Below, one piece after another: positions 1 through 6,731 of a stretch of 16,705 nucleotides of DNA. The stretch's first letter is position 1. Each line of letters begins with the position of its first letter. Both the position numbers and the translations under genes were made by a program. This stretch comes from RYN-433 sp036558265. Lineage in GTDB: Bacteria > Planctomycetota > Phycisphaerae > Tepidisphaerales > Tepidisphaeraceae. The DNA is taken from the NCBI GenBank assembly GCA_036558265.1, contig DATBFY010000117.1:1-16705 (forward strand), written 5' to 3'. The notes below the pieces were generated by a model, which did not search any database, had not been told where the DNA came from, and saw nothing but the letters and a program-made list of their open reading frames with translations.

Positions 1-309
1 GGGCAGTGCTGATTCGAGCAGTTGCTGGGCCTGGGCCTCCTGGGGTGCGGTCCAGTAGGTGACCTTGACCGAGGGTGAACTGAGGCGAGGCTGACCCTGG
101 GCCCACCATTGCTCGAAGCGTTCCCTGAGGCGGTTCAACCACCGCTCGGCGGTCCACTGGTGCTGCTGGCCACGGCAGGCGAGCAGGTCGCCGACCATCT
201 CGACACCTTCCTCGGCGAGGAAGTGGGCGACCAGCAGGTCGAGCTGCTCGGCGTTGTCCGGGTCGTCGGCCCAGTCGCGGAAATCGGGGATGTCGTTTTC
301 GGGGTTCAT
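1..309 (-). CDS. Hypothetical acidic protein, 3' end missing
   Basis: This reading frame starts with ATG and stays open for 103 codons to the window edge, so the C-terminus is not seen. I do not recognise the family. The N-terminus is strongly acidic (MNPENDIPDFRDWADDPDN) and is followed by predicted helices rich in Trp, Gln and Arg, including a WWAQGQ stretch near residue 66. There is no signal peptide or membrane segment, so a cytoplasmic location is inferred. It lies 40 bp downstream of the Ku gene on the same strand, so co-transcription is likely and a role connected to Ku is conceivable but unproven. No clear Shine-Dalgarno sequence precedes the ATG; a small hairpin sits there instead. 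Start choice is therefore uncertain. The opposite strand is also open here, but the codon pattern and the operon position favour this strand. Confidence 0.6.
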   Translation of the reverse strand, partial: MNPENDIPDFRDWADDPDNAEQLDLLVAHFLAEEGVEMVGDLLACRGQQHQWTAERWLNRLRERFEQWWAQGQPRLSSPSVKVTYWTAPQEAQAQQLLESALP

Positions 310-315
310 GATGGC

Positions 316-331
316 GCTGGGCAAGCCCAGC
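316..331 (-). other. Small hairpin between Ku and the next gene
   Basis: GCTGGG and CCCAGC form a perfect 6-bp stem around the tetraloop CTTG when read on the minus strand. It lies between the Ku stop codon and the ATG of the following small gene, only a few bases before that ATG. There is no T-tract, so a classical terminator is unlikely. It could limit ribosome access to the downstream start or mark a processing site. A stem of this size can arise by chance in GC-rich DNA. Confidence 0.25.
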
Positions 332-349
332 CGCTAAAAGGTTGTGCAC

Positions 350-1231
350 TCAGGAGGACTTGCGTTTCTTTGCCGCGGCGGCCTTTGATGCGGCGGCACT
401 GGGGGCGGTGAGCTTGGGGGGTTTGGCGCCGGTGGCGGTCTTCTTGGCCTCGGCCAGGCTTTTTTGCAGCGCCTCCATGAGGTTGACGACCTGCGGGACT
501 TCGGTGGCGGGCGGGGCGACGACCTCCTTGCCGGCGAGCTTGGCCTCGATGAGCTGCGTGAGCTTGTCGGTGTAAGTGTTGCGGTACCTGGGGTAATCGA
601 AGTCGGCTGCGTCCTGGCTCATCGTATCGATCAGGCTCTTGGCGAGTGCCACTTCGGCCGGCGGCAGTTCGACCTTGGGGGCCTGGGAGCCGAATTCGGC
701 GAAGTCCTTCATCTCCTGCTCGAAGGCGAGCATCGACATGACGAGGACGCCGTCCATCGGGCGGACCAGGACGACCTGCTCCTTGCCACTGAAGACGACC
801 TGCGCGAAGGCGTAGCGACCGGTCTCGACCATGGCCTTGACGAGCAGGGCGTAGGAGCGCTGGCCGACCGGACCGTCGGGCAGGAGGTAGTAGTGTTTGC
901 CGTTGATGTAGCGGGAGTCGAAGGTGTCGGGGGTGACGAAGGCGGCGACGTTGATGGCCTTGTCGGCGGGGGTGCGGAGCTTGTCAACCTCCTCGGGGTC
1001 GATGACGACGTACTGGCCCTTGTCGAACTCGTAGCCGCTGACGATGTCCTCGTTTTTGACCTCGCCGTGGACGGGGCAGGTCTTCTTATATTGAATGCGG
1101 CTGTGGCATTCCTTGTGGAGCTGGTTGAGGGAGATCTCGCCCCCGCCACTGGCGGCGGCGGTGAAGGCTTTTACGGGGACGGCGACGAGGCTGAAGCGGA
1201 TGAAACCGGACCAGACGGATCGGGACGCCAT
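350..1231 (-). CDS. ku: Bacterial Ku, non-homologous end-joining protein
   Basis: Bacterial Ku forms a ring-shaped homodimer that threads onto broken DNA ends and recruits the ligase LigD. The 293-residue length is usual for the family. The N-terminus MASRSVWSGFIRFSLVAVPVK is the typical Ku opening beta strand region. The block around residues 39-70 (HKECHSRIQYKKTCPVHGEV, then GYEFDKGQYVVI) and the later LLVKAM and VLVRPMDG segments match the Ku core barrel. Two cysteines, 42 and 52, lie in that block. From about residue 235 the protein turns into an Ala/Lys/Pro-rich tail ending KAAAAKKRKSS; such basic tails in bacterial Ku bind DNA and help LigD recruitment. The ATG is preceded by GGAAGG about 10 bases upstream. 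No ligD is visible in the window; it would have to lie elsewhere. Family assignment is secure, details of partners are inference. Confidence 0.95.
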   Translation of the reverse strand: MASRSVWSGFIRFSLVAVPVKAFTAAASGGGEISLNQLHKECHSRIQYKKTCPVHGEVKNEDIVSGYEFDKGQYVVIDPEEVDKLRTPADKAINVAAFVTPDTFDSRYINGKHYYLLPDGPVGQRSYALLVKAMVETGRYAFAQVVFSGKEQVVLVRPMDGVLVMSMLAFEQEMKDFAEFGSQAPKVELPPAEVALAKSLIDTMSQDAADFDYPRYRNTYTDKLTQLIEAKLAGKEVVAPPATEVPQVVNLMEALQKSLAEAKKTATGAKPPKLTAPSAAASKAAAAKKRKSS

Positions 1232-1405
1232 GGCAGCAACACCTTCCGCCGGGCGAGCCGTACCCTTTGGCGAAGGGGGAACGTGCCCGGCTTTAAAGCG
1301 ACACCATCCATGGGTCGGGGGAACTCAAGTCCGGCGTTTCCGCGGAGCATGGCGGGGCCGGCGCGCGGTCACCTTACCACCCGGGGTTGGTCAGGGGGAA
1401 GGGCG

Positions 1406-1420
1406 GTCACCGCCGGTGAC
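1406..1420. promoter_or_regulatory. Palindrome GTCACCG-C-CGGTGAC, possible operator
   Basis: Two perfect 7-bp arms flank a single central base, the shape of a binding site for a dimeric repressor or activator. The left half with one extra base (CGGTCACC) occurs again as a direct copy at 1366-1373, 38 bp upstream, close to four helical turns. The site lies in the divergent promoter region about 190 bp from either start codon. The regulator is unknown; no regulator gene is present in the window. Confidence 0.4.
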
Positions 1421-1539
1421 AGGGCATGGCGATCCCGATTTGCGGATGAGGGTAACGGATATGCTGCGGGCGCCGTTGCCCGCCTGAAAAGTTAGGTATT
1501 CGTCTGGATTTTTCCGGGTAGTGCGGGACTATCATAGCA

Positions 1540-1568
1540 GGCGCGCATCCCGGTTAACCCGGTGCGCC
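1540..1568 (+). promoter_or_regulatory. Interrupted palindrome in the dehydrogenase leader
   Basis: Outer arms GGCGC and GCGCC enclose an inner CCGG-TTAAC-CCGG stem-loop. The element begins just downstream of the candidate -10 box TATCAT and ends 35 bp before the dehydrogenase ATG. It would either overlap the transcription start as an operator or form a stem in the mRNA leader. The arms are short and interrupted, so function is uncertain. Confidence 0.3.
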
Positions 1569-1603
1569 GCCGAGGAACCAACTCCAACAAAAGCGGAGTC
1601 GTC

Positions 1604-2629
1604 ATGGCAAACATGCGCGCGGTACAGGTCGCCCGTCCGGGCGGGCCCCTCGAGCTGGTCGAACGTCCGGTTCCCATTCCGGGGCCGGGGCAGGTGCGGA
1701 TCAAGGTTCAGGCTTGCGGGATCTGCCACAGCGACTCGCTGGTGAAGGAGGGGCAATTCCCCGGCATTGGTTACCCGCGCGTGCCGGGTCACGAGGTGGT
1801 GGGCGTGATCGACGCGGTTGGCGGCGATGTCCCCGCCCGCTGGAAATCGGGGCAGCGCGTCGGCGTGGGGTGGCATGCGTGGCATTGCGGGTATTGCGAC
1901 AATTGCCGGCGTGGCGATTACTTCGCCTGCCAGACGGGCGTGCAGGTGACGGGCCTGTCATTCGACGGCGGTTACGCCGAGTACATGGCGGCGCCGTGGA
2001 CCGCGCTGGCGGAAGTTCCGGCGGACCTGGCGACGGCCGACGCGGCGCCGCTCATGTGCGCCGGGCTGACGACCTTTAATGCGCTTCGGAACAGCGGTGC
2101 GCGGGCGGGCGACCTGGTGGCGATCCTGGGCCTGGGCGGGCTGGGGCACCTGGGGGTGCAATACGCGGCGCGGATGGGATTTCGGACGGTGGGGATCGCG
2201 CGCGGGCCGGACAAGGAAGCGCTGGCGAGGAAGCTGGGGGCGTCCCACTACATCGACAGCCAGGCGAGCGACCCGGCGGCCGAACTTGCCAAGCTGGGCG
2301 GCGCGAGCGTGGTCCTGGCGACGGTGACGCACGGTCCGGCGATGAGCGCGACGATCGGCGGGCTGGCGCCGCGCGGGCGGCTGATGGTGCTCGGGGCGGC
2401 CGGGCCCCTGGAGGCGTCGCCGGTCCTCCTGCTGATGGGACGCCGCGCGATCGAGGGGTGGTACTCGGGCACGTCGATCGACTCGCAGGAGACGCTGAGC
2501 TTCAGCCTGCGGTCGGGGGTTCGCCCGATGAACGAGGTGTACCCGCTGGAACGGGCGGCCGAGGGTTACGACCGGATGATGAGCGGCAAGGCGCGCTTCC
2601 GGGTGGTGCTGACGATGGGGAATACGTGA
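1604..2629 (+). CDS. Zinc-dependent alcohol dehydrogenase (MDR superfamily)
   Basis: A 341-residue medium-chain dehydrogenase/reductase that should oxidise alcohols or reduce aldehydes with NAD(P). The catalytic zinc ligands are visible: Cys41 in GICHSDS, His63-Glu64 in PGHEVVG, and Cys152 in LMCAGLT. The structural zinc site is complete with Cys95, Cys98, Cys101 and Cys109 in the usual CxxCxxCx7C pattern. The Rossmann glycine motif is GLGGLGHLG at 176-184. I chose the ATG with GGAG five bases upstream; the frame is open further back to an alternative start at 1562, but that lacks this signal. Domain order and length are normal for the family. It is the first gene of a plus-strand block with a LysE-type exporter and a PPOX protein. 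The physiological substrate cannot be read from the sequence; similar proteins are often annotated as broad-specificity alcohol dehydrogenases. Confidence 0.93.
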   Translation: MANMRAVQVARPGGPLELVERPVPIPGPGQVRIKVQACGICHSDSLVKEGQFPGIGYPRVPGHEVVGVIDAVGGDVPARWKSGQRVGVGWHAWHCGYCDNCRRGDYFACQTGVQVTGLSFDGGYAEYMAAPWTALAEVPADLATADAAPLMCAGLTTFNALRNSGARAGDLVAILGLGGLGHLGVQYAARMGFRTVGIARGPDKEALARKLGASHYIDSQASDPAAELAKLGGASVVLATVTHGPAMSATIGGLAPRGRLMVLGAAGPLEASPVLLLMGRRAIEGWYSGTSIDSQETLSFSLRSGVRPMNEVYPLERAAEGYDRMMSGKARFRVVLTMGNT

Positions 2630-2639
2630 GAAGCCGACG

Positions 2640-2657
2640 GGCGCGCTCGCGCGCGCC
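2640..2657 (+). terminator. GC-rich hairpin after the dehydrogenase
   Basis: GGCGCGC and GCGCGCC form a perfect 7-bp stem around the loop TCGC, starting 10 bases after the dehydrogenase stop codon. There is no following T-run, so intrinsic termination would be weak. It may partly uncouple the dehydrogenase from the exporter gene downstream or stabilise the mRNA 3' end. Confidence 0.35.
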
Positions 2658-2705
2658 ACACCGAGCGCCGCGCGCGACCGCTGTTCGACGGCGGTTTCGT
2701 GTCGT

Positions 2706-3371
2706 ATGCTCTGTGCCGCCGTGTTCGGAACGCACGACCTGCCACTCTTCCTGCTCTCGGGCGTCCTGCTCAACCTGACGCCGGGGCAGGACACGATGTA
2801 CATCCTGGGCCGCGGCGTCACCGGTGGGCGGCGCGCCGGCGTGATCTCGGCCCTGGGGATCTCGTGCGGGTGCCTGGTGCACTGCGTTGCGGCGGCGTGC
2901 GGGCTGTCGGCGATCCTGGTGGCATCGTCGACGGCGTACGAGGCGGTCAAGTGGGCGGGGGCGGCGTACCTGATCTACCTGGGCGTGCGGCTGCTGCTGA
3001 CCGCGCCCTCAGCGGTCGCGGACGGCCGGTCGGCCGCGGGCGAGGGGGATCGTGAGTGGGTCATCTTTCGCCAGGCGGTGCTGACAAACGTGCTCAACCC
3101 GAAGGTGGCGCTGTTCTTCCTGGCGTTTTTGCCGCAGTTCGTGCGCGCCGATGCCGCCGCCGCGGGCGCCGCGCAACGCGCGGTGGCGTTCCTGTTCCTG
3201 GGCGCCTGTTTCGCGTTCACGGGCACGTGCTGGTGCCTGGTGCTCGGGTACGCGGCCGGGACGATGAGCCGGACGATGCATCGGCGACGGCGGCTGATGC
3301 GATTTGCGGAGCGGGCGGCGGGTGGGTTATTCATCGCGCTGGGACTCAGGCTGGCGGTGAGCCGTCGGTGA
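2706..3371 (+). CDS. LysE/RhtB-family amino-acid exporter
   Basis: An inner-membrane translocator of the LysE superfamily, which exports amino acids or related small molecules driven by proton exchange. The family's N-terminal signature is seen as NLTPGQDTMYILGRG at residues 23-37, and the second signature VLNPKVALFFLAFLPQF at 129-145. About six hydrophobic segments can be picked out, near 12-26, 43-66, 68-98, 123-145, 158-184 and 202-218, with a short hydrophilic loop at 100-120. The 221-residue length is normal. The start is uncertain: no strong Shine-Dalgarno sequence precedes the ATG, and a GTG five codons later is possible. It lies 76 bp after the dehydrogenase and 21 bp before the PPOX gene, so at least the last two are probably one transcript. 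Substrate is unknown. Confidence 0.9.
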   Translation: MLCAAVFGTHDLPLFLLSGVLLNLTPGQDTMYILGRGVTGGRRAGVISALGISCGCLVHCVAAACGLSAILVASSTAYEAVKWAGAAYLIYLGVRLLLTAPSAVADGRSAAGEGDREWVIFRQAVLTNVLNPKVALFFLAFLPQFVRADAAAAGAAQRAVAFLFLGACFAFTGTCWCLVLGYAAGTMSRTMHRRRRLMRFAERAAGGLFIALGLRLAVSRR

Positions 3372-3392
3372 CGGGCACCCTGGAGACGAGAC

Positions 3393-4007
3393 ATGTCGAT
3401 CATCGGGACCGTCGAAGAGCTTGAGGCGATCTACGGCCAGCCCGGGGAGGCGTCGATCGTCAAGGAGGCGGATCACGTCACGGCGCAGTACCGGGCGTTC
3501 ATTGCCGCGGCGCCGTTCGCGGTGCTGGCGACGAGCGGCCCGGAGGGGCTGGACTGTTCGCCGCGGGGCGATGCGGCGGGATTCGTGCGGGTCGCCGACG
3601 ACGGGCGGACGCTGCTGATGCCCGACCGCCGCGGCAACAACCGTGCGGATTCGCTGCGGAACATCGTGCGCGATCCGCGGGCGGCGCTGCTGTTCATGAT
3701 CCCGGGGGTGGGCAACACGCTTCGCGTGAACGGCCGAGCGCACGTCAGCGTCGACCCGGATTTGCTCGGCTCGTTTGCGGTGGACGGCAAGGCGCCGCGG
3801 TCGGTGGTGGTGATCGGGGTGGAGGCGGTGTACTTCCAGTGCGCCCGCGCGGTCGTGCGCTGCGAGCTGTGGAATGCGGAGAAACACGTGGACCCGGCGA
3901 GCCTGCCGAGTGCCGGCCAGATCCTTGCCGCGATGAGCGAAGACCGGGTTGGCGGGGAGCAGTACGACCGGGCGTGGCCTGAGCGGGCGAAGCAGACGCT
4001 GTGGTGA
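3393..4007 (+). CDS. PPOX-family FMN-binding protein (MSMEG_1061/DR2398 type)
   Basis: A 204-residue pyridoxamine 5'-phosphate oxidase-like split-barrel protein that probably binds FMN or a related flavin in the cytoplasm. The core is visible: AAPFAVLATSG at 39-49, then DCSPRGDAAGFV at 54-65, MPDRRGNNRADSLRNI at 76-91 and VNGRAHVS at 112-119. The spacing and the C-terminal ELWNAEKHVDP stretch fit the subfamily named after DR2398 and MSMEG_1061 rather than true PdxH, which makes pyridoxal phosphate. The ATG has GGAG seven bases upstream. Position in the dehydrogenase/exporter block suggests a redox or detoxification role, but that is inference; the reaction of this subfamily is not firmly known. 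Nothing in the sequence looks broken. Confidence 0.88.
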   Translation: MSIIGTVEELEAIYGQPGEASIVKEADHVTAQYRAFIAAAPFAVLATSGPEGLDCSPRGDAAGFVRVADDGRTLLMPDRRGNNRADSLRNIVRDPRAALLFMIPGVGNTLRVNGRAHVSVDPDLLGSFAVDGKAPRSVVVIGVEAVYFQCARAVVRCELWNAEKHVDPASLPSAGQILAAMSEDRVGGEQYDRAWPERAKQTLW

Positions 4008-4125
4008 GGTGGGTGGGGCCCGGGTTACACGACCGTTCACCCCAGGATGAATCCCGGGGCGTGGCAGCGAACCGGGCGGGTTGTGAACCCATTGACCCGC
4101 GCGCCGCAGGGCATACGAAAACCAC

Positions 4126-4142
4126 GGGCAACGAGTTTGCCC
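4126..4142. terminator. Hairpin between convergent genes
   Basis: GGGCAA and TTGCCC form a perfect 6-bp stem with the 5-base loop CGAGT. It lies in the 154-bp gap between two genes that face each other, where a bidirectional terminator is expected. There is no T-run on either side, so assignment rests on position and symmetry only. The rest of this gap shows nothing else I can identify. Confidence 0.35.
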
Positions 4143-4161
4143 ATGCCACCCGAAGCGGCGG

Positions 4162-4935
4162 TCAATCGGCGCCGTGGCGGGGAGGGACGGCGAACTCGCG
4201 GGCGGCCTGGGCGGCGGCGGCGGCCTGAGTGGAAAGTTCGCGGTCGGCCGGGTTGGCTGCCGAGGCGGCGCTGACCAGGTTTTTCCAGACGATTGCGGCC
4301 TGGGCGCGGCGATACTTGGTTTCCCCAAGCTGGTTGGCCAGGCGGACGTAGCCCTGCGGATCCTGGTCGGTATCGACCTGCTGAAGGTCGTCCTCCTGTT
4401 GACTGGCCTGGCGGTGGAACTGTTCGACGGCGCGTCGGGCGTCGGCGGCGCGGGAGAGGACGGCCTGGATGTTCACGTCGCAGTTCAGGCGTGGGAGGAC
4501 GACGCGGCCCTTGTCGGCGGCGGGGACGCTGAGGGTGTAACCGGCGGACAGGGCGGCGGCGGTGGCGGCACTGCCGGTGCCCAAGGCCAGTTCCGGCGCA
4601 TTGAGGTAGAGCACGCGGTCGCGAAGCCGCTCGATCGTCGCGGCGTCAAGCGAGGGGAGGTTGCGCAGGAAGGCCTGGACTTTTGCGGGATCGAGCAGCT
4701 CGGCATTAAGTGCGTCGGGGAGCTGGTCGAAGCGACGGGCGCGGTTGGCGCGCTCGACGGCGGTACTGACACGGTCGAGCAGGCCGGCGGCGGGGGCGAG
4801 CTGCTCGGAACCGATCCGAAGCGTGATGTGATTGCCGGCGAGGAACTCGCTCAACCGATCGTCAGGGCCTGCGGCGGCATCAGTCCCGGTCATCAGGATT
4901 CCTCCGAGCGCGATCCAGCATAACGCGATGCGCAT
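4162..4935 (-). CDS. Secreted helical protein of unknown function
   Basis: A 257-residue protein with a Sec-type signal peptide: Arg2, then a hydrophobic stretch (ALCWIALGGILM) and a probable cleavage after the Ala run near residue 22. Cys6 lies inside the hydrophobic stretch and does not form a lipobox. The mature part is predicted to be largely helical, with charged and Ala-rich segments, and two residue pairs rich in Gln and Asp around 175-195 (QASQQEDDLQQVDTDQD). I do not recognise a family. No membrane anchor follows the signal, so a periplasmic or extracellular location is inferred. It is the last of three minus-strand genes that begin with a C39-like peptidase, but a repeat hairpin lies between it and the gene before, so it may also have its own transcript. 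Start choice is supported by the signal peptide; the Shine-Dalgarno signal is weak. Confidence 0.7.
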   Translation of the reverse strand: MRIALCWIALGGILMTGTDAAAGPDDRLSEFLAGNHITLRIGSEQLAPAAGLLDRVSTAVERANRARRFDQLPDALNAELLDPAKVQAFLRNLPSLDAATIERLRDRVLYLNAPELALGTGSAATAAALSAGYTLSVPAADKGRVVLPRLNCDVNIQAVLSRAADARRAVEQFHRQASQQEDDLQQVDTDQDPQGYVRLANQLGETKYRRAQAAIVWKNLVSAASAANPADRELSTQAAAAAQAAREFAVPPRHGAD

Positions 4936-4952
4936 GGGATTCCCATCACAAG

Positions 4953-4990
4953 ACCCTCACCCTGCCCTCTCCCGGGGTACCGGGCGAGGG
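4953..4990 (-). repeat. REP-like CCCTCACCCT hairpin element
   Basis: The motif ACCCTCACCCTGCCCTCT leads into an inverted repeat: CCCTCTCCCGG (4965-4975), loop GGTA, CCGGGCGAGGG (4980-4990). Ten of eleven stem positions pair. Sequences of this kind, with a CCCTCACCC lead and a CCCTCTCCC/GGGAGAGGG stem, recur as dispersed intergenic elements in many bacterial genomes, from memory including planctomycetes and gammaproteobacteria. Here it fills nearly the whole gap between two minus-strand genes and abuts the stop codon of the upstream one, where it may end or attenuate transcription. Only one copy is present in the window. Confidence 0.6.
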
Positions 4991-4992
4991 TT

Positions 4993-5433
4993 CTAGGCGC
5001 GGGTGGCGCGCATGCCGGCGAAGAGCGCGTGCTGGCGGGCGACGACGGCCAGGTGCGTGACGGCGTCGAGCAAGTCCTGCTCGGTTTGCAGGAACGGGGT
5101 GAACTGCTCGAGCCAGCGGGCAAGGTCGGGGCTGGGCTGGGCGCCCCGGACTCCGGCTGCGAGCTCACCGGCCTCGTTGCAGGCCTTGTGATAGCGTTCG
5201 GCGGGCGTGCCGTCGTGGAGCGGCAGGGATTGCGCCAGGGCGATCAGCGTGGTGCCCAGCTCGCCGCCGGTCAGCGACTCCAGTTGGGTGGCGCCGGCGG
5301 TGGCGTAGATGCTGGCCAGTTCCCGTCGCGGGCGTCCCTGCTCGTCGCGGAATCCGGCGCGGAGATATTGCGACGGCGTCATGTCCAGGAACTGCTCGCG
5401 GGTGATGACGGTGGTGGTGGACGTATCGAACAT
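4993..5433 (-). CDS. Hypothetical 146-residue soluble protein
   Basis: I do not recognise this protein. It begins MFDTSTTTVITREQFLDMTPSQYLRAG without a hydrophobic signal and is predicted to be mostly helical, with Leu- and Ala-rich amphipathic segments and no membrane span. AAGGA eight bases upstream of the ATG supports this start; the frame runs open a further 675 bases upstream, but that part overlaps the peptidase gene in another frame and is not credible. It starts 68 bp after the C39-like peptidase gene, so the two are probably co-transcribed. A small soluble protein after a peptidase gene could be a chaperone, inhibitor or substrate partner, but nothing in the sequence proves any of these. 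Confidence 0.72.
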   Translation of the reverse strand: MFDTSTTTVITREQFLDMTPSQYLRAGFRDEQGRPRRELASIYATAGATQLESLTGGELGTTLIALAQSLPLHDGTPAERYHKACNEAGELAAGVRGAQPSPDLARWLEQFTPFLQTEQDLLDAVTHLAVVARQHALFAGMRATRA

Positions 5434-5501
5434 GGTGGGGGTCCTTGGTTCTGGGATCAGGTGTTCGACTGACGGGGACGAAGGTGTTGCGCCGCGTGAG
5501 A

Positions 5502-6731
5502 TCAGGTTGAGCTGTAGACGTCGGTCAGGTGGGTCCAGCCTGCAATGGTGGGGATGATGTTGCCGGCCTGGAGGTCGCTGGCCTTGACGTAGACGGTCTT
5601 GCCGTCCCACGGGTCGTGGAGCACGTACTGCTTGGGGGGGCCGTCGATGCTGCCGGTCACGGCGACGGCGTGGCCGCCGGAGTTGGTGTCGTCGCTGGAG
5701 ATGCGCAGCGCCCCGGGGATGCCTGCGGCGAGGTCCGCGTCGAGCTTGGCCAGCGCGTCCTTGCGGCCGGTGTCGGTGGTGACGTTGTGGCGGATGTAGG
5801 TCACGCCGGTCCACTGGGTCATCGAGTTGAACGCCTGGGCGAAGTTCATGCCGGCGCCACCGGCCTGACCGCGCTCGACGGCGACGCCGCCGCCGTTCTC
5901 GAGGATGGATTTTTCCTCGGCGGCGAGCTTGTGGTCGCCGACGGGGTGGCCGGTGATGATGCCGACGATCTGATCGATGTAGGTGGCGTTGGGGCGTGGA
6001 TCGACGGCGTGGATGTCGGTGTCGCCCTGGCGCATCGACAGCGAGTAAATCGGGTCCATCTCGCCGCGGAGGACCTGGGCGGTGGCGGGGCCGCAGGAGT
6101 CGTTCCACTGCTGGCTGAGGCCCGCGGCGCCGTTGGCGTTGCCGGTGAGGCGGAGGTTCTGCTGCATCCAGGCGTCGCTCTTGCCGCGGATCTCGTCGGC
6201 GAAGGTCGAGACCTCGTCCACGGTGTGACCGGCCGCCAGCGCCTTCTGGAGGTACTGCCGCTCGTGATCGGACCCGGCCTGGACCAGGAGGAGGCCGAAG
6301 CGGGCCTGATCGAAGACGTTCAGCTTCGCGAAATTGTCGGCAAAACGCTGCTGCTGGAAGGTTCCGAGGATCGGGGGGCCGTCAAACGTGGGGGCGAGCT
6401 TGACCTTGCCGATGATGCTCCCGACGCCGAAGCGGGAGGCGGCGGAGGTGATCGGGGATTGTTGGAAAGAGCTGCCGACCTTGACCGCGGCATCGCCGAA
6501 GCGGGCGATCGCGTCGGCGGCCGGGGAGTGGCCGACGAAGTTGAGGGCGTCACCAACGTGCAGGTCGGCGGCGGCGGTGGTGTTGCGGAGCACCTGGCCG
6601 GTTTCCACGCCGGGGATCGGCTTGGTGGCGGCGGGTTGCTCCGTCACATAGACGCCGGGATAGGTATTGGTGGGAGTTGCCGCGGCGGCGCGCGCCAGCG
6701 CCGTCTGCGCGAGGCCCGAGAGGGTGGTCAT
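5502..6731 (-). CDS. C39-like cysteine peptidase with tail-sheath-like N-terminus
   Basis: A 409-residue protein. The C-terminal half looks like a papain-fold peptidase of the C39-like type: QQWNDSCGPAT places the oxyanion Gln at 207/208 and the nucleophile at Cys213, GGHAVAVTG gives His354, and HDPWDG gives Asp373. Order and spacing suit a working Cys-His-Asp triad. The N-terminal 24 residues are polar-to-amphipathic with no Sec signal. Residues 25-44 read PGVYVTEQPAATKPIPGVET, which closely resembles the opening of contractile phage tail-sheath proteins (PGVYVEE-P---KPI-GV-T). Residues 50-200 are unassigned. I start at the ATG with AGGAG eight bases upstream; an in-frame start 15 codons earlier is possible. 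It heads a cluster with two proteins of unknown function. The peptidase fold is fairly sure, the target and any secretion route are not. Confidence 0.8.
   Translation of the reverse strand: MTTLSGLAQTALARAAAATPTNTYPGVYVTEQPAATKPIPGVETGQVLRNTTAAADLHVGDALNFVGHSPAADAIARFGDAAVKVGSSFQQSPITSAASRFGVGSIIGKVKLAPTFDGPPILGTFQQQRFADNFAKLNVFDQARFGLLLVQAGSDHERQYLQKALAAGHTVDEVSTFADEIRGKSDAWMQQNLRLTGNANGAAGLSQQWNDSCGPATAQVLRGEMDPIYSLSMRQGDTDIHAVDPRPNATYIDQIVGIITGHPVGDHKLAAEEKSILENGGGVAVERGQAGGAGMNFAQAFNSMTQWTGVTYIRHNVTTDTGRKDALAKLDADLAAGIPGALRISSDDTNSGGHAVAVTGSIDGPPKQYVLHDPWDGKTVYVKASDLQAGNIIPTIAGWTHLTDVYSST

Larger units (their letters stand above)
1232..1603. promoter_or_regulatory. Divergent intergenic region between Ku and alcohol dehydrogenase
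   Basis: This 372-bp stretch contains no convincing gene and must hold the promoters of two divergent transcripts. On the plus strand a TATCAT box at 1530-1535 resembles a sigma-70 -10 element, but there is no good -35 hexamer at the expected distance. The Shine-Dalgarno sequence GGAG at about 1595 serves the dehydrogenase. On the minus strand GGAAGG serves Ku. Two palindromic elements inside it are listed separately. An open frame on the plus strand through this region mirrors the Ku gene and is not credible as coding. Confidence 0.5.

Noticed and set aside
464..1495. Long open frame on the plus strand opposite Ku
   Set aside because: It is the mirror of the Ku gene in GC-rich DNA, has low-complexity Gly/Asp/Leu composition, and the minus-strand protein is a clear Ku.
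1958..2950. 330-codon open frame on the minus strand opposite the dehydrogenase and exporter
   Set aside because: Arg/Pro/His-rich shadow spanning two well-recognised plus-strand genes.
5434..6108. N-terminal extension of the 146-residue protein
   Set aside because: It overlaps the peptidase gene in another frame, is Arg/His/Pro-rich and lacks a start signal, whereas the internal ATG has AAGGA eight bases upstream.
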